Source: Acinetobacter tianfuensis (GTDB lineage Bacteria; Pseudomonadota; Gammaproteobacteria; Pseudomonadales; Moraxellaceae). Taken from it: a stretch of DNA of 64,000 nucleotides. The notes beneath the pieces are model-generated. The model had not been told where the DNA came from and ran no database searches. It saw nothing but the letters and a program-made list of their open reading frames with translations. Positions within the stretch are counted from its first letter, which is position 1, and every line of letters starts with the position of its first letter. Made by a program: the position numbers and the translations under genes. This document shows, piece by piece, positions 12,933 through 21,480 of the stretch. The stretch is taken from NCBI RefSeq assembly GCF_003611465.1, contig NZ_RAXV01000014.1, forward strand, positions 16,434 to 80,433, in the 5' to 3' direction.

Positions 12933-12943
12933 TTTGATTGTTG

Positions 12944-12970
12944 AAAACACCCTATTCGTAGGGTGTTTTT
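12944..12970 (+). terminator. Hairpin terminator between pilin and glycosyltransferase
   Basis: A perfect 11-bp stem (AAAACACCCTA / TAGGGTGTTTT) with a TTCG tetraloop is followed by Ts, 11 bases after the pilin stop and 25 bases before the next start. It likely limits read-through so that pilin is made in excess of the glycosylation enzymes. Confidence 0.85.
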
Positions 12971-12994
12971 TATGTGTAAGTGTTGGGGACGTTT

Positions 12995-14944
12995 TTGAAT
13001 CAAATAACTAAAAAAACAAAACCTCTTTATGTTTTGTTTTTAATTTTAATTATCACATTTTTAGCTTATTCACCAGGATTGTCTGGGGATTATGTTTTTG
13101 ATGATATTGCAAATATTGTAGAAAATTCGAAAATAGCAATTACGTCTTTAGATTATATGAGTCTTAAAGCAGCTTTTTGGTCAGGCGATGCGGGCCCACT
13201 TGGTAGACCAATTAGTATGCTTAGTTTCGCACTAAATCATTATTTTACAGGTTTTGCCCCTTATTTTTTTAAGTTGACTAATCTAATCATCCATTTGATG
13301 AATGGAGTTGTATTATATTTTATTTCATTGAAATTATTTGAAAATATTAGTTTTAACAGGGGGGCGAGCAAAAAAAGTCAATATCTAGCCTTGATAGTAA
13401 GTGCTATTTGGTTAATACATCCATTAAATTTAACTAGTGTGCTTTATGTTGTTCAAAGAATGACGAGTCTTTCGACATTTTTTGGTTTATTGGCATTGTT
13501 AATATACTGTAATTGGAGAAGTAAGCCTTTAAAGTTGTCTAACTCAATTGTTCCATTCGTTGGTATTTTTCTTGCATTATGCTGTTCAGTTTTTAGTAAA
13601 GAGTCTGGGCTGCTTTTTATTGGATTGATTTATTGGGTTGAGCTTTGTATCTTTAAAGCAAGTGATTTTGAAAGAAAACCAATAGTATTCTTTGGAATAA
13701 AACTTAGTTATATTCTATGGTTAGGTATTGTTTTTACTATTTTGGGTTTGGTTTATATATCGTTGCCTTTTGTCGGGAATCCTAGTTTAGGTAATCGAGA
13801 TTTTAATACAATAGAGCGGCTGTATAGCGAATCTAGAGTGATTTTTTATTATTTAAAAATGATATTTTTTCCATTACTTTCTGATTTAAGTTTATACCAT
13901 GATGATTTTGAAATCTCAAAAAATATAACTACACCAATAACTACATTGTATTCAATTGTGGGTATTTTTTTTATAAGTATTTTTAGTTTATTTTTATTTA
14001 AAAAACTTCCATTAGTTTTGTTTTCGTGGGGTTGGTTTGTTATTTCCCATCTAATGGAGTCAACTTTTATAAGTTTGGAATTAATGCATGAGCATCGAAA
14101 TTACTTTGCAAGTATAGGTTTTATTATTGCAGGTGTTTATGGTTTGTCTGAATGTAAGTTTAATAGAGTAAGGTCTTTAATTTATATTGTTTGTGCTATC
14201 TATATTTTGAATTTGGCTTTTACAACGTGGCAGCGTGCGGTTATTTGGTCAAATTTAGTTGATCATGCTGCGTTTGAAGTGACAATGCACCCTAGTTCAG
14301 ATCGAGCAAATTATCAAATGGCTCGAATTTATTTAAAACTTATGGAAAAAGAACCCGAAAGAAAAGTCTATTATGCCGATCAAGCTATAAAGTATTTAAT
14401 TCAAGCGCATGAAAGTTATAGGCCTGCGAATGGCTCATGGTTTGCGCAACTGCATTTGGCATCTTATCTGGATAACCCTATTTCTGAAGGTATAATTCAA
14501 CAATTAATATATAATTTAAAAAATCATCCTTTTTATAATAGTAATATTGGATTCTTAAGCGCTTTTACACAGTGTCAAATACAGCAAAATTGTAACGTTC
14601 CTCATGATCAAGCAATCTTAATTATTGTGGCTGGTTTAAGTAATCCAACTGCTAGTTCGGATGTAAAGGCTGAAATTTATAAATTATTAGCTCAATATTT
14701 TGTTTCTGTAGCTGCAGATTATACAAAAGGTGAAGAATTTATACTTGATGCGTTAAAAAATAAAAATGATGTGAGTGGAAATTTACTACTTGCTCAGATT
14801 TATAGAATGAAAGGAAATTATACGTTTGCTAGAAAGTACGTGCAAATTGCAAAAGAATTGGATGTAAGACAAAGCTGGTACAAAGAAATTTCTATTGAAA
14901 ATAGAAATATTGAACATGCTGAATTGTTAGGAAATCAAAAGTGA
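12995..14944 (+). CDS. Putative pilin GT-C glycosyltransferase with TPR-like C-terminus
   Basis: About 649 residues. The first two thirds are a multipass membrane domain with features of polyprenyl-phosphate-sugar-dependent GT-C / TMTC-type O-mannosyltransferases. These are an acidic VFDD in the first luminal loop, a GRPISMLSFALN segment, HPLNLTSVLYVVQR, FSKESGLLF and MHEHRNYFASIGF. The last third (from about residue 430) is soluble and helical, with TPR-like repeats such as ANYQMARIYLKLMEK and GNLLLAQIYRMKGNY. I favour TTG 12995, which has GGGGA five bases upstream, over GTG 12980. The position behind pilA suggests it glycosylates the pilin, by analogy with TfpW or TfpO; the acceptor is inference. 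It overlaps the next gene (GTGA). Confidence 0.7.
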   Translation: MNQITKKTKPLYVLFLILIITFLAYSPGLSGDYVFDDIANIVENSKIAITSLDYMSLKAAFWSGDAGPLGRPISMLSFALNHYFTGFAPYFFKLTNLIIHLMNGVVLYFISLKLFENISFNRGASKKSQYLALIVSAIWLIHPLNLTSVLYVVQRMTSLSTFFGLLALLIYCNWRSKPLKLSNSIVPFVGIFLALCCSVFSKESGLLFIGLIYWVELCIFKASDFERKPIVFFGIKLSYILWLGIVFTILGLVYISLPFVGNPSLGNRDFNTIERLYSESRVIFYYLKMIFFPLLSDLSLYHDDFEISKNITTPITTLYSIVGIFFISIFSLFLFKKLPLVLFSWGWFVISHLMESTFISLELMHEHRNYFASIGFIIAGVYGLSECKFNRVRSLIYIVCAIYILNLAFTTWQRAVIWSNLVDHAAFEVTMHPSSDRANYQMARIYLKLMEKEPERKVYYADQAIKYLIQAHESYRPANGSWFAQLHLASYLDNPISEGIIQQLIYNLKNHPFYNSNIGFLSAFTQCQIQQNCNVPHDQAILIIVAGLSNPTASSDVKAEIYKLLAQYFVSVAADYTKGEEFILDALKNKNDVSGNLLLAQIYRMKGNYTFARKYVQIAKELDVRQSWYKEISIENRNIEHAELLGNQK

Positions 14945-15792
14945 AAATTAGTGTTGTACTTCCTGCTAAAAATGAGGCTGGGGCTATTGGGGATACAATA
15001 TTGAGTATTATTAGGCTCAATAAGGTTGATGAGATTATTGTCGTTAATGATGGTTCAACGGATAAGACGGCAAATATAGCAGAGCAAGCTGGTGCTAAGG
15101 TTATTCATCATCCTTATTCTAAGGGGAATGGTGCAGCAATTAAGACTGGTGCTAGAAATGCAACGGGCGATATCATTATATTTATGGATGCAGATGGGCA
15201 ACATGATGCTAATGATATTAAAGAATTAATAAAAAAAATTGAACAAGGATATGATCTCGTTGTTGGTGCTCGTCAAAAAGGTTCACAAGCAAGTATAGGT
15301 CGTGGAATAGCAAATAAGCTTTATAATCATTTAGCAACATATATGTCTGATCATCCTGTAGAAGACTTAACATCGGGCTTTCGAGCAGTACGGGCAGCAA
15401 AATTTAGAGAATTTATTTATCTTTTGCCGAATGGCTTTTCTTATCCAACCACCAGTACCATGGCATTCTTTAGAGCGGGATATTCTGTAAGTTATGTTCC
15501 AATACATGCAGCAAAAAGAATTGGGAAAAGCCATATTCATCCAGTAAAAGATAGCGTTCGATTTTTTATTATTATTTTTAAAATTGCGACTTTATACTCA
15601 CCATTAAAGATGTTTTTACCTTTTGCTGTGTTGTTGTTTCTATTAGCAACTGGTTGGTATGGTTATACATTATATGAGTATCAAAGATTCACCAATATGA
15701 GTGCTTTACTTTATACAGGAAGTATTATGATTTTTCTGATGGGACTGATTTCAGAGCAAATTACAGCATTGATGTATAAGAAAGAAGATTGA
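14941..15792 (+). CDS. GT2 polyprenyl-phosphate-sugar synthase (DPM1-like)
   Basis: A 283-residue GT2 enzyme resembling dolichyl-phosphate-mannose synthase. It has an N-terminal VVLPAKNEAGAIG, VVNDGSTDKT, the metal-binding MDADGQHD, the family segment DLTSGFRAVRA, a KRIGKSHIHP motif, and two C-terminal membrane helices at about residues 218-275. Such enzymes load one sugar from a nucleotide donor onto a polyprenyl phosphate in the inner membrane. It overlaps the stop of the GT-C gene by four bases, so the two products are made together, as expected for a donor-synthase / transferase pair. GDP-mannose from the manC product in the same block is the likely donor (inference). Confidence 0.85.
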   Translation: MKISVVLPAKNEAGAIGDTILSIIRLNKVDEIIVVNDGSTDKTANIAEQAGAKVIHHPYSKGNGAAIKTGARNATGDIIIFMDADGQHDANDIKELIKKIEQGYDLVVGARQKGSQASIGRGIANKLYNHLATYMSDHPVEDLTSGFRAVRAAKFREFIYLLPNGFSYPTTSTMAFFRAGYSVSYVPIHAAKRIGKSHIHPVKDSVRFFIIIFKIATLYSPLKMFLPFAVLLFLLATGWYGYTLYEYQRFTNMSALLYTGSIMIFLMGLISEQITALMYKKED

Positions 15793-17510
15793 GGCTTATT
15801 TTGGATAACTCAATTTTTAAAATATGGAAAATATTAACTCCTCTAGATAAAAAAAAATTAGGAGTGGTTTCAATTTTAGTTGTTTTTATGACAATTATTG
15901 AATCTATAGGTGTTGTTTCTATAATGCCATTTTTGGCTGTATTGGCTAATCCAGAAAATGTGCAACAAAATTTTGTATTAAAAAAATTATATACATTATT
16001 AGGTGTGAGTAATAATAATCAGTTTGTGATTTATTTGGGTGTTATTTCACTTGTTATAGTTGTGTTTTCAGCAATTTTGAAAATATTAACACAATATGCC
16101 TTGAATCGTTTTTCAAGTTTACAAAGGCATTATTTTTCTAGCCGTCTACTTAGGGTTTATTTAAAGCAAAATTATAGTTTTTTTATTCAAAGAAATAGCG
16201 CTGATTTAGCGAAAATTTTATTGAATGATGTGGATCAAGTAGTTTGGGGGGTCATTAAGCCTGTATTGTCGATACTGTCTTATGGCTTAATTATTGTTGC
16301 AATGATTATATTGCTTATTTTTTATGATCCAATGATGGCTTTAACGACTGCTGGGGTAATTGTTAGTTTTTATGCCTTGATGTTTTATGTCGTCAAAAAT
16401 TTTATGAAAAGAATTAGTCAAGAATTTTCAATATCGAATAAGGAAAGATATCAAAGTTGTCAGGAAGTCTTTGGTGGCATAAAAGATGTGATGATTAATC
16501 ATGCACATGATTATTATTATCAGCGATTTGATAGAAACTCTAGGGTTTATGCTAGGCATTATGCTTCACATGAATCTTTAGGGCAAATTCCTCTTCATAT
16601 TATTGAAACTATTGGTTATGGCTGTTTAATAACCTTAGCAATATTTTTAGTTTTACAAGATTATAGTGTGGGAACAATATTACCTGTTATAGGTTTGTAT
16701 GGCGTTGCCGCATATAGAATGCTGCCAGCAGCACAAAATATATATCGTGCTGTAACAACTTATAAATTCTCTCAACATATTTTAAATGGTGTGATTCATG
16801 AATTTGAATTGGACTCAAATAAAAATAATTCTTATAAAGATACAAAGCAAATAGGGTTTAGCTCTAGTTTGGAGTTGGTGGATGTATGTTTTGAGTACCC
16901 CAATTATCCAGATAAAAAAATTCTCAAAAATATTAGTCTAAAAATTGATAAGAACAGTAGTCTTGGAATTACAGGTAAAAGTGGATCGGGTAAAAGTACT
17001 TTGATGGATATTATGTTGGGTCTTTTACAGCCAACATCAGGTATTTTAAAAGTAGATGGTAAGGTTATAAATCAAGAAAATGTACGAAATTGGCAAAGCT
17101 TAGTGAGTTATGTACCTCAGTTTATTTATTTGGCAGACATGACTATTGCTGAAAATATTGCTTTTGGTGTTCCCAAAGATCAAATAGACTTTGAAATGGT
17201 AAATAATGCTGCAAAACTTGCTCAAATAGATGATTTTATTACTCAAAATTTGAAAGATGATTATAATACGGTGATAGGGGAGCGCGGTATTTTATTGTCT
17301 GGTGGCCAACGGCAACGACTTGGAATTGCTCGAGCACTATATAAACAACCGCAAGTAATTTTTATGGATGAAGCAACGAGTGCTTTAGATACTGAAACTG
17401 AAAAAGCTGTAAATGAAGCAATTCAAAGTCTAAATGGAAAAATGACAATGGTGATTATTGCACATCGTGAAAGTGCGGTGGCGAAGTGTGACTGTATTTT
17501 GAAGTTATAA
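15789..17510 (+). CDS. PglK-like ABC flippase for lipid-linked glycans
   Basis: A 573-residue half-transporter with six predicted N-terminal membrane helices (about residues 20-310) and a C-terminal ATPase. Walker A is GKSGSGKST, the signature is LSGGQRQRLG, and Walker B is VIFMDEATSALD. Length and organisation match Campylobacter PglK/WlaB, which flips undecaprenyl-linked oligosaccharide, rather than MsbA with lipid A. It starts with TTG overlapping the upstream stop. In this context it probably flips the lipid-linked glycan assembled by the downstream glycosyltransferases. Confidence 0.8.
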   Translation: MRLILDNSIFKIWKILTPLDKKKLGVVSILVVFMTIIESIGVVSIMPFLAVLANPENVQQNFVLKKLYTLLGVSNNNQFVIYLGVISLVIVVFSAILKILTQYALNRFSSLQRHYFSSRLLRVYLKQNYSFFIQRNSADLAKILLNDVDQVVWGVIKPVLSILSYGLIIVAMIILLIFYDPMMALTTAGVIVSFYALMFYVVKNFMKRISQEFSISNKERYQSCQEVFGGIKDVMINHAHDYYYQRFDRNSRVYARHYASHESLGQIPLHIIETIGYGCLITLAIFLVLQDYSVGTILPVIGLYGVAAYRMLPAAQNIYRAVTTYKFSQHILNGVIHEFELDSNKNNSYKDTKQIGFSSSLELVDVCFEYPNYPDKKILKNISLKIDKNSSLGITGKSGSGKSTLMDIMLGLLQPTSGILKVDGKVINQENVRNWQSLVSYVPQFIYLADMTIAENIAFGVPKDQIDFEMVNNAAKLAQIDDFITQNLKDDYNTVIGERGILLSGGQRQRLGIARALYKQPQVIFMDEATSALDTETEKAVNEAIQSLNGKMTMVIIAHRESAVAKCDCILKL

Positions 17511-17524
17511 TTGATGGGCTAATT

Positions 17525-18697
17525 ATGAAGTTTATTAAGTCTTTTTTTAAAATAGTAAGGAATTGGTATTTTAATAGAACTGTTAGCAATTACTATGGGA
17601 CAAACTTTAAGAAAAATGTTTTAATTTCGTATATTACTCTCCCATTTTATAAAAACTATGTATCTCATACTAATAGTTTTGAAGCTCTAACAGCAGCAAA
17701 GATCTTTAATGAGTTAGGATATAATGTTGATATCCTATTTTATAAAAATAAAATTAATGATTTAAAGAAATATGATGTTATTTATGGTTTTGGTGATGTG
17801 TTCGAACAGGTTGTCAAAAAAAACTTAAACCCTACGCTGATTTACTATGGTACAGGAATGCATGTGTGTCATCAGAATATGAAAACACTTGAACGAATGC
17901 ATGATGTGCATCAAAAAAAAGATGTATGGTTGCCAAAATCTATGAGATATGTACGTGAATCTTGGTCATACCAAACTACGATTGCTCATGCAATTATTGC
18001 TTTAGGTAATGAGGTTTGTGAAAAAAGCTATAGAAAACATACGGATATTAGTAAGATATATTCTTTACGTGCTCCTTATTTTCATACTATAAAAAATAAT
18101 CTTATTTATGAAAGAAAGGAGAGTTCAAAAAATAAATTTTTATGGTTTGGTAGCTCTGGACTAATTCATAAAGGGTTAGATTTATGTCTAGAATATTTTA
18201 AGTTAAATAAAACAGTTGAATTGCATATTTGTGGGAATATTTTATCAGAACCAGATTTTGTGAAAGTATATTATGAAGAGCTATATAGGACAAAAAATAT
18301 ATTTACTTATGGTTTTATTGATATTAATTCCGAGAAATTCAAAGAAATTTTATTAACTTGTAGCTTTATTATTTTTCCTTCTTGTTCTGAAGGTGGCTCT
18401 CCATCTGTAGTGACTTGCGTTGGTAATGGTGGCTTAATACCTATAGTTACTAAGGAAACGAGCTTTAGCACAGGCTATGAAATTATAATTGATAATTATT
18501 CTTTGAAAGGTATAGAAGATGCGATTCATAGTGTTACAAGCTTAAACTTTGAAAAGATTAAGGCTTTGCAGGAATATAATCAGCAATTTGTTTTAAAAAA
18601 TAACTCTCAAGATAAATATTTGAAAGATATGAGGATGATTATTAATAATATAATCGAACCAACTATGGATGGCTGTGCTAATGTATCAAATTTGTAG
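17525..18697 (+). CDS. GT4-family glycosyltransferase
   Basis: A 390-residue protein with a Rossmann-type C-terminal half: KFLWFGSSGLIHKGLD, VELHICGN, and an E-x7-E-like region near FPSCSEGGSPSVVTCVGNGG. This fits the GT-B fold of GT4 enzymes. The N-terminal half is divergent and the sugar specificity cannot be read from sequence. It starts 15 bases after the flippase and its end overlaps the methyltransferase gene. Base composition is strongly AT-rich like its neighbours. Confidence 0.7.
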   Translation: MKFIKSFFKIVRNWYFNRTVSNYYGTNFKKNVLISYITLPFYKNYVSHTNSFEALTAAKIFNELGYNVDILFYKNKINDLKKYDVIYGFGDVFEQVVKKNLNPTLIYYGTGMHVCHQNMKTLERMHDVHQKKDVWLPKSMRYVRESWSYQTTIAHAIIALGNEVCEKSYRKHTDISKIYSLRAPYFHTIKNNLIYERKESSKNKFLWFGSSGLIHKGLDLCLEYFKLNKTVELHICGNILSEPDFVKVYYEELYRTKNIFTYGFIDINSEKFKEILLTCSFIIFPSCSEGGSPSVVTCVGNGGLIPIVTKETSFSTGYEIIIDNYSLKGIEDAIHSVTSLNFEKIKALQEYNQQFVLKNNSQDKYLKDMRMIINNIIEPTMDGCANVSNL

Positions 18698-19454
18698 AGT
18701 CTGTCAACATGCACAAAGTAGATATATATTTCAAGGTCAGTTACTTAATCATGTAGTCAAATATTATGAGTGCCCTATTTGTGAATTTGTGCAAACAGAA
18801 AATCCATATTGGTTGGAAAAAGCATATGATTCAGCCATTAATGATGTTGATACTGGTATTATAAAAAGAAATCAGATGTGCTCAAAGAGGGCAACAAATT
18901 TATGTGCCCTTCTAAATATAAAAGATGAAACTATATTAGATTATGCTGGTGGTTATGGTATTTTTACTCGGTTAATGAGAGATGTCGGCTTCAATGTACT
19001 TTGGAAGGATAAATATTGTGATAATTTATTGGCTAAAGGTTTTGGTTATGATGGGCAGAATATCAAACTATTGACTGCTTTTGAAGTATTTGAACATCTG
19101 GAAAGCCCTATTCATACACTGGATGAAATGTTTAGTATTTCTTCAAATATTTTCTTTTCTACTTTGCTAATTCCAGAACCAACCCCCAAAATTGAAGATT
19201 GGTGGTATTATGGTCAAAGACATGGGCAACATATTGGTTTTTATAGGAAAAAAACTTTGGAGTATTTGGCGAAAAAATATAATAAAAATTTATACTCATA
19301 TAACGCTGAAATACATTTATTTTCAGAGGTGAAAATCTCAAAGTTATTTTATATGATTTTCATGAAGTTCTATAAGTTATTCTATATTTATACTCAAAGG
19401 AGAGTTTCTTCAAGAATATGGAATGATTATATTGAGGTTGGAGAAAGAAAATGA
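18681..19454 (+). CDS. SAM-dependent methyltransferase with Cys-pair N-terminus
   Basis: About 257 residues. Two CxxC pairs at the start (CRVC and CPIC) resemble the zinc-ribbon of sugar C- or O-methyltransferases. A class I SAM fold follows, with ILDYAGGYGIF as motif I and TAFEVFEHL as a later strand. ATG 18681 (MYQICRVC) and ATG 18669 are both possible starts; both overlap the preceding gene. It may methylate a sugar of the glycan, but the substrate is unknown. Confidence 0.7.
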   Translation: MYQICRVCQHAQSRYIFQGQLLNHVVKYYECPICEFVQTENPYWLEKAYDSAINDVDTGIIKRNQMCSKRATNLCALLNIKDETILDYAGGYGIFTRLMRDVGFNVLWKDKYCDNLLAKGFGYDGQNIKLLTAFEVFEHLESPIHTLDEMFSISSNIFFSTLLIPEPTPKIEDWWYYGQRHGQHIGFYRKKTLEYLAKKYNKNLYSYNAEIHLFSEVKISKLFYMIFMKFYKLFYIYTQRRVSSRIWNDYIEVGERK

Positions 19455-20533
19455 ATATAAAGTTTGATCCTGCAATTTTTTGCAGTCAAAGGTTTGGAGG
19501 TATTTCTAGGTATTTTTTTGAACTGTCGAATGAGATTAAAGCTTTAAATAAAAATGATGATATTAAGATAGTAGCTCCATTGTATACTAATGAATATATT
19601 AGGGAGTCTAAATTTACCAAAGGGTATTATTGGGGGGGGTATCCGAAATATACCAATCATTTGTATAAGTATTTAAATTACTTTATAGATGCTTTGGATG
19701 ATAAAGTGTTTTCATATGACATTTGTCATATGACTTATTATAAGCCATATGTTAATAAATCAAAGTCTAAAAAAGTTATTACAGTTTATGACATGATTCA
19801 TGAGATATTTCCTGATAACTTTAATGCAAATGATAGAACTAGAAAAAATAAATTAACTTCTATCAATGCTAGTGATCATATAATTTGTATTTCTGAAAGT
19901 ACTAAGTTTGATTTGGTTAATATATTAAATATTCCTGAGGAGAAAATTTCTGTTATACACTTAGGGGTTGGTCTAGATGTTGGTGCGTTGGTGGAGAGAA
20001 AAGATGATTATATATTATATGTAGGTTCGCGTGGTGGATACAAGAATTTTAATAATTTTGTTAAAGCTTATTCCATGAATATCTCATTAAAAAATAAAAT
20101 AAAATTATATGTTTTTGGCGGTGGATTATTTTCAAAAGAAGAGCTAAGTCTATTTAATAGTTTAGGTATTAATGAGAAATATATTATTCATGTGGGAAAT
20201 GACGATCTTGTATTAGATGGTTTATATAAGAATGCTTTAGCTTTTGTATATCCATCTTTATATGAGGGGTTTGGGTTGCCTCCATTAGAAGCAATGATTA
20301 GGGGCTGTCCGGTAGTGGTTAGTAATACTAGTTCTATTCCAGAAGTAGTGGGGGATGCTGGTTTATATTTTAATCCTAATTCAGTAGACGATATGAGTGA
20401 GGCCTTATCTAAAATTATTTTTGATACAAATTTGAGAGAGTTACTTGTAGCTGAGGGTATCGAGCACGCAAAAAAATTTACTTGGAAAAATTGCGCTATA
20501 CGGACTAGAGAAGTTTATGAGAGTTTACTTTGA
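19451..20533 (+). CDS. GT4 glycosyltransferase (mannosyltransferase-like)
   Basis: A 360-residue GT4 enzyme with the typical N-terminal GGISRYFFEL, VYDMIHEIFP, CISESTKFDL, ILYVGSRGGYKNF and the EX7E motif in EGFGLPPLEAM, followed by SIPEVVGDAGLYF. This layout resembles WbdA/WbaZ-type mannosyltransferases using GDP-mannose, consistent with manC in the block, though specificity is inferred. It overlaps the methyltransferase by four bases and the next gene by four. Confidence 0.8.
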   Translation: MNIKFDPAIFCSQRFGGISRYFFELSNEIKALNKNDDIKIVAPLYTNEYIRESKFTKGYYWGGYPKYTNHLYKYLNYFIDALDDKVFSYDICHMTYYKPYVNKSKSKKVITVYDMIHEIFPDNFNANDRTRKNKLTSINASDHIICISESTKFDLVNILNIPEEKISVIHLGVGLDVGALVERKDDYILYVGSRGGYKNFNNFVKAYSMNISLKNKIKLYVFGGGLFSKEELSLFNSLGINEKYIIHVGNDDLVLDGLYKNALAFVYPSLYEGFGLPPLEAMIRGCPVVVSNTSSIPEVVGDAGLYFNPNSVDDMSEALSKIIFDTNLRELLVAEGIEHAKKFTWKNCAIRTREVYESLL

Positions 20534-21477
20534 ATAAGACAGCATTGATTTTTGGGGTATCTGGTCAAGATGGTGCTTATCTTGCAAAATTTTTACTTGA
20601 TCGGGGGTATTCTGTTTATGGTACTTCTCGGCAGACTTATATTGATAATTTTTATAAACTTAACATTAGCCACTTAGTTCATATATTTAATGTTAATCTC
20701 GAATCATATTTTGAAATTGAACAGCTTATTATTTCTATTAATCCTAATGAAATCTATTATTTAGCAAGCCAATCCTCAGTTGCTATGTCATTTAAATTGC
20801 CAGCAGAAACAATTAAGAGTTGTACTTTGGGATTGCTTAATATTCTTGAAACTTGTCGAAATCATCAGGTTAAGACAAAGATTTATAATGCAGGCTCAAG
20901 TGAGTGTTTCGGTGATAGTTTAGGAATACCAATTTGCGAAAAAACTATTTTTGCACCTAAAAGCCCATATGCTATTGGAAAATCCTCTAGCCATTGGCTA
21001 GTACAGACATATAGAGATGCATATTCAATGTTTGTATGCACTGGTTTTTTATTTAATCATGAGTCGAGATTGAGACCTGATACGTTCGTTACTAAGAAAA
21101 TCATATCTACAGCTCAGCGGATTGTTGCAGGTTCAAAAGAAACTCTTATCTTGGGCCGTCTTGATATTTATAGAGATTGGGGTTTTGCTCCAGAATATGT
21201 GGAAGCTATGTGGAAAATTTTGCAGGCTCAAGAACCAGATGACTTTATTATTGCGACTGGTGTCAGTTATTCTTTGAAAGATTTTGTGATTAATGTTTTT
21301 GAAAATCTAAATTTAGATTGGGAAAAATATACCCGACAATCGGAAGAGTTTTTTAGACCTAATGAGTTGCTTGTTAGTCGGGCAGATCCATCTAAAGCAG
21401 AGCAAAAATTAAAATGGAGAGCTCAAAAAACAATGCCAGAGACAGTTAAATGTATGCTTTATGAATTGGATAAATAA
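20530..21477 (+). CDS. GDP-mannose 4,6-dehydratase-family SDR (divergent paralog)
   Basis: A 315-residue extended SDR. It has a nucleotide-binding GVSGQDGAYLA, the catalytic region GSSECFG, and YxxxK as SPYAIGKSS. The segments FNHESRLRPDTFVTKK and YRDWGFAPEYVEAM closely follow those of GMD in the next gene. It is shorter than true GMD, and the loop after GTSRQ is reduced. It may act on GDP-mannose or on a GDP-4-keto-6-deoxy sugar; which one cannot be decided by eye. The TTG start overlaps the upstream stop. Confidence 0.7.
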   Translation: MNKTALIFGVSGQDGAYLAKFLLDRGYSVYGTSRQTYIDNFYKLNISHLVHIFNVNLESYFEIEQLIISINPNEIYYLASQSSVAMSFKLPAETIKSCTLGLLNILETCRNHQVKTKIYNAGSSECFGDSLGIPICEKTIFAPKSPYAIGKSSSHWLVQTYRDAYSMFVCTGFLFNHESRLRPDTFVTKKIISTAQRIVAGSKETLILGRLDIYRDWGFAPEYVEAMWKILQAQEPDDFIIATGVSYSLKDFVINVFENLNLDWEKYTRQSEEFFRPNELLVSRADPSKAEQKLKWRAQKTMPETVKCMLYELDK

Positions 21478-21480
21478 GGG

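Noticed and set aside
15789..17510. MsbA lipid A flippase
   Set aside because: The membrane domain and linker resemble PglK more than MsbA as I recall them, and it lies among glycosyltransferases rather than next to lpxK.
20530..21477. Naming the GMD-like gene rmd (GDP-rhamnose reductase)
   Set aside because: Its motifs follow GMD more closely than the RMD sequences I can recall, so no symbol was given.
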